Source of the DNA: Agapanthus africanus
Lineage: Eukaryota; Streptophyta; Magnoliopsida; Asparagales; Amaryllidaceae
NCBI GenBank assembly: GCA_030015575.1
Contig: CM057337.1
Location: 375,061,582-375,125,581 of the forward strand
DNA: 64,000 bases
Reading direction: 5' to 3'
The notes beneath the pieces are model-generated. The model was given only the letters and a program-made list of their open reading frames with translations. It had not been told where the DNA came from and made no database searches. Position 1 is the stretch's first letter; each line of letters begins with the position of its first letter. Made by a program: the position numbers and the translations under genes. This document shows, in pieces, positions 11,108-21,384 of this stretch.

Positions 11108-13360
11108 TGTAAGTGCACGGCGGCGCCCCGGCCGTCAATCCGACGCCGGAAAGCGGAAGCGGTGAATAACTTAAATTTTGCGGACTTAGCAAACCGGCAC
11201 CACCGCGCACTATAACCCGGATCGAAAACCATTAACTAGTCTAAGCTAACAAGAAGATGGGTTAGAGATATACCGACGATCCAAGTCCTCCGGTCTTCTC
11301 GTCATGGTCCCGATCTCCTGCGGAAAAGTCCCGTCTCCTCCTCGTCGCTAGAAGTGCACCACATCGCCTACTTCTTTTACGGGCTCCCACCTCAATGCCG
11401 AGGCAACTCGGGCACGAAGCCGGCTACTCGACGTGCCCAAGATTCGTTGTAGAATGTGTAGTAGAGGATTGTGTCTCATTTGGGGTTATGGAGTTGTGCC
11501 ATTTTGTGGAGGAAAAGAGAGGAACTTTTGGAGAGGGTTCTTGTGTGATTTTTGGAGAATGAAGAGAACCAAAAATTGCCACACCAAAATCAATCACCCA
11601 CCACTCTAAAGAATGGCCGGCCCTCTTTTTGAATGGGGAGAGAGTGTGAGTGAGGGGAGAGCCAAGGATTAATCAATCACCACCATAATGCAAGGGAGAG
11701 AGAAAAGCTCATGATATCAAGAAATGATTGCAAGTAAATAACCTCACTCCAACTACCAAATCATCAACAACCATCATGTCCCTCCATCATCATACAAAAG
11801 TCAAGCCATGATGAGGTTAACAAGTCAAAAGATGGTGCTATCATGATACAACAAAAATGCAAAGACCCCCTCCACAAATGCCTATTTGCAACAATGCAAA
11901 TAAGCCCTCCTCCACCAATCTTCGGCCAATGAACGGAACAATGGAAATTGGCCGAAACGGAAGAAAGCAAACTGGCAACTCCAGAAAACTGGTCCCGTAA
12001 TAAATTACAGGAAAACCCGATACTGTGCATACACACCCGCATCTGTATTTCGACCGAAATACAAATGCAATGAGACAAAATCTACACTGTACTATACCAG
12101 GATCCGGCTTATACCAAAACCGGCTAGTAATATCTGTTCGATCCTGATCCGTGCAATACCGCACGTATCTGATCGAACCCTGCCATATAACCATACGGCC
12201 TATAGTACAAACTGTCCGATCCTGATCCGTGCAATACCGCACGTATCTGATCGGACCTTGCCATATCTCCATACGGCCTCTACAACCTTTCGCCCGAAAG
12301 CTGAGTAACTGAATGTGGGGGACTCTAAAGACTCGTCAACACCTTGGTTGTGGATTTAACCACTAGCACGTCAGAGGTATAAGCCAATACGTGACGGGCT
12401 ACCAGGTACTGACCAAATGGGACGTCGATGAGGAAGCTCACCCCGACACCCAACTGAGCCTGTCAGTGACAATATCCGTACAGTCCGGTCCGTTCGTCTA
12501 TGAGTATCGCATGGCGGGCCTAGGGGTTGGTAAAAGTCAGACCCCAAAAGCGGTACAAGTCGTGTCGGAGTGTAGCCCAGAACACCCTGAGATACTACTG
12601 GAATACCTACCAGTAAATCTCATTGCCTTGGCCAAGGACTTTGTGTAATGGCTCTCCTAGACACAGCACGACCTCACCCCCAATACCGGGAGAGACGAAC
12701 CCCTGAAGATACGCTCACTGCCTCCATGTGGCTCGGGACTGTACCCAACTAAAACCTGTTTGCACGACTCCTTTGAGCCGTGGTAGGGTAGTAATCAAAG
12801 TACAGTGGGAACTCACACGAGACAAATGACGATCCCCAGGTCGATGAACTAACCTGCACACATGTCACCAGGGAACTGCCATCTGACGTCTGGTATATGA
12901 CCAACTAGCATGTTCCCGGCGAGTCCTGTCCGGTGTACTCATAACCCAATGAGCACCTGTATACATCTTAGGTGATCCAACTGACACCAGTGGCTTGTGA
13001 GACCGGCCACCGCCCCTCGTCGGGGTCTCGACTGTATACACTAGTCTACTATGGAGAATCGATGCCCTGTCTCGAAACTCTCACGACTAGGGACCTTTTA
13101 AGGATATGCTTATAGACCCCCAGCTCCCACTTATATGATCGCCCTCATACTGCTGGTGGTCAAGCAAGAATCCTAGGGGCTCTATCAACGTGTAATAGCG
13201 ACGTGTCAGGTCACTTAAAGCAGTACACGATGATAAAGGTAAACCAGATAGCATACTATCATCTCGAGCAAGACTGTCCTACTGGGATAGGTCCTCCCTC
13301 AATCATTACAATCACGTACCTGTGACCTAATAATTGACTCTGAGGGCACTATCTCCAACA
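11108..13360 (-). repeat. Element D 3' LTR
   Basis: Plus strand starts TGTAAGTGCACGGCGGCGCC and ends CTATCTCCAACA. It carries CCTTGGCCAAGG at 12626-12637, a compensated variant of the palindrome in the other LTRs, and a duplicated segment at 12134-12278. Confidence 0.95.
12134..12278. repeat. Direct duplication (period 78 bp) with internal hairpins in the D LTR
   Basis: Two units of about 67 bp, each with nested inverted repeats (CGATC...GATCG outside, CGTGC...GCACG inside). The same pair is in the 5' LTR at about 20117-20261. The D' LTR has a single unit (about 42908-42975), so the duplication arose within the D branch. Confidence 0.8.
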
Positions 13361-13371
13361 ATCTCCCACTT
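13361..13371 (-). other. Element D polypurine tract
   Basis: AAGTGGGAGAT on the element strand next to the 3' LTR. It is intact although the neighbouring pol is not. Confidence 0.85.
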
Positions 13372-15962
13372 GCACTCAAGGCTAATTATTGCGATGTCGC
13401 ATACTCACAGCCCGTGTGATACCGAACACCCAACTCCTCTACTAGTCAGTCTCACAAAGCTCGTTTGCGGAACTATTGCGTTCGAGGAATAGCCTCAGTG
13501 AGTGGATCCGCTTAGTTGTTTCTTTCTATGTCTCTCTATATCTCAAGTTCGCGGAGAAACCTATCTCCCGAAATGAGCAATACCTGTCTTAGAATGTGTC
13601 TGGATGTCTGATGGGACATAGCTCATAAATGAACTCCAAATCCAAACTTCTTAGACTATATCGTCAACTGAACTTAATCAGTATCCTGCGCGCCATGCCT
13701 CCCTCAGTATTGCCTTGGACCACCTGTCCAAAATACTGCCCCTCATCAGAAGGAAAACTATAACTCTGACAACCTTCTTGTCGTCCATGTCACCTTGGAA
13801 GCCTGGAATGATAACTGTCTCCTGAATGAGGCTGTCGTTATCATCTCCCTAGAACATCCACTTATGTTCTAAAACTGCTTCCGACTGTTTCTCCAGGATT
13901 GGATTAATGTCAACTTATTGCATCTAGTGCAAGAACAACATCTGGTGTGGTACTTGACATCTCACGATTGACTCAATTGCCTGAGCAAGTGATCTGCCAA
14001 TCATGCCCGTCCCTCTCCCCTTTAGTCTGTAAGACACCTTTGGAGAGGGTGACTCCATTACCTGCAGGTACACTACCGTGCCAGGAGTCGTCCATCCTAA
14101 ATACTCTTAGAACGCTGTCAAGTACCCTGATTGGGAAACCACCCAAATCTAGATCTAAGACCATAGATCTAGTAACCAGTATGTCTAATATAAAATCCAT
14201 TTCCTTTGTGGAGAAACAACTGTGTGACGACCAAACTATAACCGATCGTAGTGTAGGAGTTTCCTTTCCTACTCTGTGTATATCATCCAAATACCAGGAT
14301 ATCACACCCTACTACCTTCTCAACAGATCCATCCCCTATTTCTGATGAAGTCAAACCCATGACTGTCACGTCAGAAATAGATGATCTTTCTCCACTACAT
14401 CTGCTCTAGTCTATAAATAGACATAAGCTATCTGTCCACCAATGCTTCCGCTGCTCCCACTGACTACGACAACCCTCTGGCAGAGTCATATAGACGTGCA
14501 CTTCTAAAACTAGTTTAGAACGACGCTATACTCATCCTCCCGCCGGGTCTCGCAGCCTGGAACAACAGCAATGGTAATTGTGGGTAAACAAGAACTTCCC
14601 TGTCACCGTCCTTGAGGCTACCGGAGTACCTCTCGGGTGCCTGAAGTTACCCACCTTATCTGCGGAGTGGCCAATGGAATGTCAATTCAGATTGAATCTT
14701 TAGGTTCCTTATCAAATCTTCAGTAATCGTTTGTGGTTCTGGAATCACTTCCAGTTCTACCATACTCCCACTACTGTTTTTCTGAAAAAATCCATTTTTA
14801 ATAAAACTGTGGCGAGTCTAGAACAATATCGCTATTGTTCGTCCAGATGGTAGAAAATCAACCCTCGTCATAGCCTGGGTCAACCCACAAACAGCTATTA
14901 CAGAAACGTGCCTTGAGTTGTCCAGTGTCTGGTTTTTAATCATAAACCGGACAACTCCCCGTACCTTAACATCGTTAAGATATGAACTGCTCTATATCAT
15001 ATATAGAACCAGAGGCACTGATTTAATTGAACCAGATTCAAATCATGCAACTGTCTCCAGTGCATGTCAACTAAATGGAAGGAGGCCGATCAGCGTTACT
15101 CAACTTAGGAATGCTTCCATTTATGAGTAACCTGAAAGAGAAGCAATTTCTCTTAATCACTACTATCAACTGAATACCATATACAAGTATCTACATCTTC
15201 GATCACTTTGAAGAATCCCGATACTTGCTACACCTGGTTCTTTACTCTATTCAAATACCTATAACTTCTCCAAATTCGGACCTGTGTTTCCACGAAACAC
15301 TTGTCTAAAAACTAGAGAAGTCATAAGTAAACCGAATATAGTACGAGGACCAACCCCTCTGTCCTAATGGACACTGGACAACATACAATACTCTGTATAA
15401 GTCCCTTGAGTCTGATAACTCATTCACTGTGTGTCGTAGGTTGAAAACTGTACTTATGGTTAAGAAGAATTACACCGCTGTTTAATGCTCCTTACCTAAC
15501 CATCCACTGATATAGGTAAATGTCGTAGACATAATTTCAGAAAGGTATATCTCACTCTATGAAAATAGACGTACAGATATATCAATTTGAAATTGGTGCA
15601 TAACAGTGGATATTCAAAACCAAATATTTACCGACCGGCAAACAGCCCAGGTGATTTCCTCAAATATCACCGATTACAACGAATCCCGATATAATGAGGA
15701 TAATCACCCAATTCCCAACAACTTACTCCCACTCATCATCTGTAAAACCATACAGATGTGAGAATCGTACCTGGTAAATACATACCCTGGAGCAAGTGTC
15801 CAATCGGGAAATCAGTTTTCTTTTAACAGTACACAGCGAACCTGAAACATTGAAATGTTCCGATGGGGTATCCCGGTATTCTTAGTAATGCCTCTACCAG
15901 ATTCACGACTATAACCGTATAATCCTTTGCCACCTCTCCAAATCCCTTCATATGTCTTTAGT
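13372..15962 (-). pseudogene. pol: Element D pol relic
   Basis: On the minus strand, short stretches resemble pol of B and C. Near 14690-14790 the DNA parallels the B IN-RT linker (compare 29845-29935), and near 13990-14200 it parallels the region between RT and RNase H with the LSKGV/KTKGER signature. No frame exceeds about 130 codons and the YVDD and DNN boxes are not intact. The same relic is in D' (44376-46962, plus strand), so the decay is older than both insertions. Open frames at 13947-14345 (+) and 13973-14305 (-) are by-products of this relic, not genes. Confidence 0.75.
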
Positions 15963-16697
15963 CATTACCTTCTGCACACCCCTTTAGGCCAAATGGTTTT
16001 CTTCCTTCCCTACCGTTCGGCACCAGCCTATGGTTTGGAAGAAGACTATCCAATAAGCATAATGGGTGTACTGTCCCAATCCTAGGAACACTCGCAATGA
16101 GAGAGGGTGAAGATAAAAGACAACCGAATAAACCTTATTCCTATTTCTCCTGAACCAGAATCCATCCCCGAACTGGAACAAGTTCCATTCGAGTTCGTAT
16201 ATAACCATACGATGGAGTATCCAAATAAACTGTGGATCTTCGTAGTGATACGGAGTGTCCTGGAGAAATACAAAGGTGATGTGGGAGTGGTAATGAAATA
16301 TTTGGTTTGGTCGTGAATATCTGTTGCAATTTACTTTGCCCTCTTACTAATCCCTTGCTTTGTCTGAACTTAATACCTTCTGTACACCATCGTTAGGCTA
16401 ATTGGTTTTCTTCATTCCCTACCGGTCGGCACCAGCCTAAGGTTTGGAAGAAGACAATCCAATTTGCGTAATAGGTGTACTACCCCTAAACCAAGGAGTA
16501 CTCGTAACCTGAGAGAGGGTAAAAGGAAAAGACAACTGAATAATCCTATCCGTTTTCTCCAGAACCGGAAACCATCCTCGAATAAATTCTTTCGAGTTCG
16601 TATCTAACCATACGATGGTTTTGTCCAATGGAAGTGGACGTTCGTAGTAAAACGGGGTGTCCTGGAGAAAAGGGTAAAAGTAGGAAGTGGCAATGAG
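15963..16697 (-). repeat. Imperfect tandem duplication in the gag position of D
   Basis: Two units, about 15963-16290 and 16371-16697 (period about 408 bp). Each contains TTCGGCACCAGCCTA-like and ACCATACGATGG-like blocks, a TTGGAAGAAGAC block and a GGAGAAA-rich end. They lie between the leader and the pol relic, where gag should be, but I recognise no Gag motif in any frame. D' carries the same pair (about 43650-44375). Origin unknown: very decayed gag, a captured sequence, or a structural RNA. Confidence 0.75.
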
Positions 16698-17086
16698 GTC
16701 TGCAACTCTGACAATCCAAAAGCCGGTGTTTAAGAAAGTTCGGTCAACTTGGTCACTGAGTCAAAGTCTTAGGGTCGGGTCAATGGTCGCTGCCAAAGAG
16801 AGAGAGAAAAGAAACACTCAGCGTGCACTCTAACCTAGATCAGAATGGTTACCAATTTATCTAATCTGGAATCCTCCCACTGTACCTCAAATTCTCCTCC
16901 AAACCTGAAAGAAGAATTAGTCGGGGTCACCCGAGGAGTAAACTAACTCATCAGTGGGAATCGGGATCCAACTATCACCGCATGATAACGTGACGGAATC
17001 CGCTCACGCAATCACACTCCAGAAGGTATGCGCATATCTGGCAAGTTTCAGTTCTTTTGAAACTCCCGATGTGATTTCTGCCCCAT

Positions 17087-17300
17087 GCTCTTATGACCTT
17101 GACGAAGGCTAACAAATCATAAGTCACATGTCAAGTTCTACCCGTCATTATCCAGGTTGATTTGAATCCACCCGCACAAGCCCTTGACGAAGGCCAACAA
17201 GGCTATACGACTGTCCCAAACCAACGCATCTATCTATGCTGCAGAAAGGCAACAAGCAGCTACCATACACTATGCCTTGACGAAGGCCAACAAACATAGC
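17087..17300 (-). other. Three-hairpin leader module of D
   Basis: Three copies of the core TTGACGAAGG(C/T)(C/T)AA at 17099-17112, 17184-17197 and 17277-17290. Each can fold (in RNA UUGGC-CUUC-GUCAA, with a G-U pair). Outer stems differ: CTTATGA/TCATAAG (17090-17096 with 17117-17123) for the first and CTATG/CATAG (17270-17274 with 17295-17299) for the third. Confidence 0.75.
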
Positions 17301-17433
17301 ATGAATACTACGTGCTACCCGTCTGAAACGACGGAGGGCTACGAATGGTTTCTGGCGAAAACCTTTAACGTAAAGAACTTGATATCGTTGAAGGAACGGA
17401 TAGCTTTTTGAAAATATAGTGACGAAAACCGTT

Positions 17434-17672
17434 GCTAAAGAGGTCACTCCCGGTGAAGGGATCTCGGCTCTTTCCCCGTAGAATGAGGTGCAGGATATTC
17501 CATCTGAATACCACGGTGCAAAGCAAAAGTAATCGGCTATAGTGAAGTTAATGCCCTGACGCAAACTTATTGTCCAAGGGGTCACTCCCGGTGAAGGAAT
17601 CTCGGCCCTTGCCTCGTCGACTGAGGAGCAGGATATTCTAATGAATACCACGATGCAAAACAAAAGTAAACG
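17434..17672 (-). repeat. Two-unit leader repeat in D (period 137 bp)
   Basis: The block GTCACTCCCGGTGAAGG starts at 17444 and again at 17581, each followed by a similar stretch ending in GCAAA(G/A)CAAAAG. Element C has the same pair; B and F lack it. Confidence 0.8.
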
Positions 17673-18833
17673 TCCTTGCAATAACAGCTTTTTGAAAAAG
17701 TGTTCCAACAACATCAGATTAGGTTTGTTTTTAACTTTGCATTGATCCGAATCAATGCAGTCCCATCAATTGATCACACCAAAAAGAACGAAAATATACT
17801 GATGTACGTATATGCCATCCGCATTCGCCACTGGGTCCCGTCATTACCCGTTAGGTTAGCTAACTAACGACAGAGCGGGGACTGGACTAGCGCGGATGCA
17901 AAACATATACAACATCTACTAATATATATACCAATATATTATATTCGCTCAAGGCGTGAATAAAATGCAACATCACAGAAATGTACAGCATCACAGAAAC
18001 AATACAGATATCTGGGATCCCCGGGTTTCACAGAGCCGCTGAAACCCGACGTTCCCCTGGTCGTGTGGATAGCCTGTGCAATGAAATCCTAGACCCCTAC
18101 GGGCGCGGCAAGTCACCCGCCAAAACCTGAAGCGAGGCAGCCCCCTTCAGCGCCGTGAATGGACCACCCAGCACTTCACGGAATCCGGCAACTTGGGCAC
18201 CCCTCCTGGGTCAACCTGTACCCCCTACGAGTGTGGCGAATAGCCCGCCAATCCTAGAGTGAAGCCCCCTCCGTCTCAATGCCATGAGATGCGGGCTTGT
18301 TGCCCTCCAGAACCCGGCTATCCGTGCACCCCTCCGCGGGGCAATCCTAGTACAGAAAGTAAAATATACATACACCGGGTACATCGACCGCAACCAGGTC
18401 GTGCCCCAAAATAATAATACAATCAGGCAGTGACGGCAGTCCACATGTCGGACGCTCGCCCCGCAATATCAAATGTACATAATACAACAGCACAGTACTA
18501 GCATTGCATCCAGGCTATCCCCCACGACCGATCCGCAACATCACAGCAAATACATAGAACATCAACGTGAAAGTCACGTTCGCAAATCCGTCTAACCGGG
18601 CTATAGCAGTTAGACTGGATTTACCGATCGAGTGACATTCACGGTCGCAGATATAATGTAAATACTGTGAAAAATGTGTTTAAAAAATTTCCGATTGATC
18701 AAACAATTAACAACTGGGCCCCAAAGAAAACTGTAGCACTCACAGAAACAATTGGCCCAACTTTAATATTCCAAAGCCCATATTTTAAGCCCAGAAGGCC
18801 TCTGTAAAAAAATGGTGAAGTGATGTGAATAGT

Positions 18834-18881
18834 GCGCGGCGGAAGGGCCGCACAAATGGGGTTTTCGCGGCGGTTCCGCGC
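18834..18881 (-). other. GC-rich hairpin downstream of the D PBS
   Basis: GCGCGGCGGAA and TTCCGCGC form an imperfect stem about 210 nt after the PBS. It is the weakest member of a module found in six leaders here. Confidence 0.6.
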
Positions 18882-19079
18882 TCCAACTGTGGAGTTACTT
18901 CGTCAAATTTTTACAGAACTCTTAGATTTTCCAGTACATCAATATTTTATAACCTGAAAAAAATTTCGAGACCAAAAATTTTCAACAGAAACTGATGCGA
19001 ACTAAAATGCAGTTTTGGAACTTTTTGATCGATCGGAAATGCAAACACATTACACAAAGTTAGACTAAGTTAATGGCGA

Positions 19080-19093
19080 GGCTTTGATACCAC
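19080..19093 (-). other. Element D primer-binding site
   Basis: GTGGTATCAAAGCC on the element strand directly after the 5' LTR. One mismatch from the GTGGTATCAGAGCC of other copies; complementary to initiator tRNA-Met. Confidence 0.9.
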
Positions 19094-21346
19094 TGTAAGT
19101 GCACGGCGGCGCCCCGGCCGTCAATCCGACGCCGGAAAGCGGAAGCGGTGAATAACTTAAATTTTGCGGACTTAGCAAACCGGCACCACCGCGCACTATA
19201 ACCCGGATCGAAAACCATTAACTAGTCTAAGCTAATAAGAAGATGGGTTAGAGATATACTGACGATCCAAGTCCTCCGGTCTTCTCGTCATGGTCCCGAT
19301 CTCCTGCGGAAAAGTCCCGTCTCCTCCTCGTCGCTAGAAGTGCACCACATCGCCTACTTCTTTTACGGGCTCCCACCTCAATGCCGAGGCAACTCGGGCA
19401 CGAAGCCGGCTACTCGACGTGCCCAAGATTCGTTGTAGAATGTGTAGTAGAGGATTGTGTCTCATTTGGGGTTATGGAGTTGTGCTATTTTGTGGAGGAA
19501 AAGAGAGGAACTTTTGGAGAGGGTTCTTGTGTGATTTTTGGAGAATGAAGAGAACCAAAAATTGCCACACCAAAATCAATCACCCACCACTCTAAAGAAT
19601 GGCCGGCCCTCTTTTTGAATGGGGAGAGAGTGTGAGTGAGGGGAGAGCCAAGGATTAATCAATCACCACCATAATGCAAGGGAGAGAGAAAAGCTCATGA
19701 TATCAAGAAATGATTGCAAGTAAATAACCTCACTCCAACTACCAAATCATCAACAACCATCATGTCCCTCCATCATCATACAAAAGTCAAGCCATGATGA
19801 GGTTAACAAGTCAAAAGATGGTGCTATCATGATACAACAAAAATGCAAAGACCCCCTCCACAAATGCCTATTTGCAACAATGCAAATAAGCCCTCCTCCA
19901 CCAATCTTCGGCCAATGAACGGAACAATGGAAATTGGCCGAAACGGAAAGCAAACTGGCAACTCCAGAAAACTGGTCCCGTAATAAATTACAGGAAAACC
20001 CCGATACTGTGCATACACACCCGCATCTGTATTTCGACCGAAATACAAATGCAATGAGACAAAATCTACACTGTACTATACCAGGATCCGGCTTATACCA
20101 AAACCGGCTAGTAATATCTGTTCGATCCTGATCCGTGCAATACCGCACGTATCTGATCGAACCCTGCCATATAACCATACGGCCTATAGTACAAACTGTC
20201 CGATCCTGATCCGTGCAATACCGCACGTATCTGATCGGACCTTGCCATATCTCCATACGGCCTCTACAACCTTTCGCCCGAAAGCTGAGTAACTGAATGT
20301 GGGGGACTCTAAAGACTCGTCAACACCTTGGTTGTGGATTTAACCACTAGCACGTCAGAGGTATAAGCCAATACGTGACGGGCTACCAGGTACTGACCAA
20401 ATGGGACGTCGATGAGGAAGCTCACCCCGACACCCAACTGAGCCTGTCAGTGACAATATCCGTACAGTCCGGTCCGTTCGTCTATGAGTATCGCATGGCG
20501 GGCCTAGGGGGTTGGTAAAAGTCAGACCCCCAAAAGCGGTACAAGTCGTGTCGGAGTGTAGCCCAGAACACCCTGAGATACTACTGGAATACCTACCAGT
20601 AAATCTCCTTGCCTTGGCCAAGGACTTTGTGTAATGGCTCTCCTAGACACAGCACGACCTCACCCCCAATACCGGGAGAGACGAACCCCTGAAGATACGC
20701 TCACTGCCTCCATGTGGCTCGGGACTGTACCCAACTAAAACCTGTTTGCACGACTCCTTTGAGCCGTGGTAGGGTAGTAATCAAAGTACAGTGGGAACTC
20801 ACACGAGACAAATGACGATCCCCAGGTCGATGAACTAACCTGCACACATGTCACCAGGGAACTGCCATCTGACGTCTGGTATATGACCAACTAGCATGTT
20901 CCCGGCGAGTCCTGTCCGGTGTACTCATAACCCAATGAGCACCTGTATACATCTTAGGTGATCCAACTGACACCAGTGGCTTGTGAGACCGGCCACCGCC
21001 CCTCGTCGGGGTCTCGACTGTATACACTAGTCTACTATGGAGAATCGATGCCCTGTCTCGAAACTCTCACGACTAGGGACCTTTTAAGGATATGCTTATA
21101 GACCCCCAGCTCCCACTTATATGATCGCCCTCATACTGCTGGTGGTCAAGCAAGAATCCTAGGGGTTCTATCAACGTGTAATAGCGACGTGTCAGGTCAC
21201 TTAAAGCAGTACACGATGATAAAGGTAAACCAGATAGCATACTATCATCTCGAGCAAGACTGTCCTACTGGGATAGGTCCTCCCTCAATCATTACAATCA
21301 CGTACCTGTGACCTAATAATTGACTCTGAGGGCACTATCTCCAACA
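19094..21346 (-). repeat. Element D 5' LTR
   Basis: 2253 bp, same length as the 3' LTR with about ten single-base or small-indel differences seen by eye. TG/CA ends intact. Confidence 0.95.
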
Positions 21347-21351
21347 TCTAG

Positions 21352-21370
21352 GGCATACATACAACTAACA
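21352..21370 (-). repeat. Element C 3' LTR, last 19 bp
   Basis: Continues the C LTR after the D insertion and ends ...ACAACTAACA beside the PPT, as in the C 5' LTR at 29689-29707. Confidence 0.92.
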
Positions 21371-21381
21371 ATCTCCCACTT
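21371..21381 (-). other. Element C polypurine tract
   Basis: AAGTGGGAGAT on the element strand, four bases after the pol stop codon (21385-21387) and touching the LTR. Confidence 0.88.
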
Positions 21382-21384
21382 GCA

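Larger units (their letters stand above)
16698..19079 (-). other. Element D leader
   Basis: Non-coding stretch between PBS and the gag position. On the element strand from the PBS: GC-rich hairpin (18834-18881), a long AC-rich segment with GC-rich blocks (about 18000-18500), a two-unit repeat (17444-17672), the three-hairpin module (17087-17300) and a region ending in GGTCGCTGCC-type sequence. Open frames in it (such as 17148-17714, minus) come from these repeats and lack known domains. Confidence 0.85.
11108..21346 (-). mobile_element. Copia element D (non-autonomous, recent)
   Basis: Both LTRs are 2253 bp and differ at only about ten positions by eye. The TSD TCTAG is perfect, the PBS is at 19080-19093 and the PPT at 13361-13371. 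The interior (13361-19079) has no long open frame: a decayed pol, then an imperfect tandem duplication where gag should be, then a long leader. A second family member, D' (41824-49078), has the same dead interior. D therefore moved after its genes died, using proteins from relatives. Confidence 0.94.

Noticed and set aside
11841-12272. 143-codon and, at 19750-20256, 168-codon frames in the D LTRs
   Set aside because: They differ between two nearly identical LTRs because of small indels and contain the duplicated hairpin unit; no coding conservation.
13947-14345. 132-codon open frame as a gene
   Set aside because: It is antisense to the D pol relic and has no domain; the D' counterpart is shorter and diverges in sequence.
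17087-17300. Regularly spaced identical repeats resembling a CRISPR array
   Set aside because: Only three units, irregular spacing, inside a plant retrotransposon leader; they are hairpins of an element RNA.
17148-17714. 188-codon minus-strand open frame in the D leader
   Set aside because: Made of the two-unit leader repeat (EIPSPGVT occurs twice); the C counterpart is broken up, and no start context or domain supports it.
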